Origin: Candidatus Methanomethylophilaceae archaeon
GTDB taxonomy: Archaea > Thermoplasmatota > Thermoplasmata > Methanomassiliicoccales > Methanomethylophilaceae
Assembly: GCA_017455785.1 (NCBI GenBank)
Contig: JAFSYZ010000143.1
Coordinates: forward strand, 1-5,706
DNA length: 5,706 nucleotides
Reading direction: 5' to 3'
The translations under genes and the position numbers were made by a program. Positions 5,583 through 5,706 of the stretch are shown here, piece by piece (the first letter of the stretch is position 1; every line of letters begins with the position of its first letter). The notes under the pieces are model-generated. The model saw only the letters and a program-made list of their open reading frames with translations, was not told where the DNA came from and made no database searches.

Positions 5583-5706
5583 TCATTCACTTCCTTCTAT
5601 CTTTTTTATGTCCTTATTCTGATCCACCGACAGGTCCAATGAGTGGAACGATGGTCTGTCCGGAAGGATGAGCTCCAACTTGTCCACAGAGGTGAACTTG
5701 CATAGA
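5583..5706 (-). CDS. C-terminal end of an unidentified protein (5' part beyond window)
   Basis: The reverse strand is open from the window edge for 40 codons to a TGA at 5583-5585. It reads LCKFTSVDKLELILPDR, then a short segment ending DIKKIEGSE. Codon use, with mostly C or G at third positions, matches the neighbouring genes, and the fit of the stop against the intergenic hairpin supports a real gene end. No family can be assigned from this tail. It is convergent with the aminopeptidase. Confidence 0.6.
   Translation of the reverse strand, partial: LCKFTSVDKLELILPDRPSFHSLDLSVDQNKDIKKIEGSE

Noticed and set aside
1..5706. CRISPR array, toxin-antitoxin pair, retron or transposon ends
   Set aside because: No regularly spaced repeats, no paired small genes and no terminal inverted repeats with target duplications were found on either strand.

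Overview
The window looks archaeal, most likely from a Thermoplasmatota methanogen of the Methanomassiliicoccales type. This is inferred from AT-rich TATA-like boxes about 25 bases upstream of the start codons, leaderless or nearly leaderless starts, weak or absent Shine-Dalgarno sites, and the style of the secreted and membrane proteins. No rRNA or tRNA gene is present to confirm it. Coding DNA is of moderate GC with GC-rich third positions.

Left part (1-1620), probably accessory or mobile-element derived. A tyrosine recombinase/integrase runs leftward off the window edge with all six catalytic residues present. Upstream of it are about 325 noncoding bases holding inverted and direct repeats (1005-1127) and a GC-rich stretch with alternative hairpins (1216-1278). 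Next comes a small leftward gene for a helix-turn-helix protein whose reading frame is broken inside the DNA-binding motif. The integrase, repeats and decayed regulator together look like the edge of an integrated element. No tRNA or duplicated attachment core is visible to fix the boundary.

Middle and right part (1621-5706), probably chromosomal core. It contains: a rightward MscS-family channel with a signal peptide and an extra extracytoplasmic beta domain but no C-terminal cage domain; a convergent intergenic gap with two hairpins; a leftward membrane-anchored surface protein of unknown function; a divergent promoter region; a rightward, apparently complete M18 family zinc aminopeptidase; a strong GAAA-tetraloop hairpin in the 25-base gap between convergent stops; and the last 40 codons of an unidentified leftward gene.

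The genes do not form an operon. From the integrase to the end of the window, neighbours are mostly divergent or convergent, and each intact gene appears to have its own promoter. I see no CRISPR array, defence system or clearly new multi-gene system. The items most worth a second look are the frameshifted HTH gene, the repeat cluster in front of the integrase, and the channel that lacks its cage domain.
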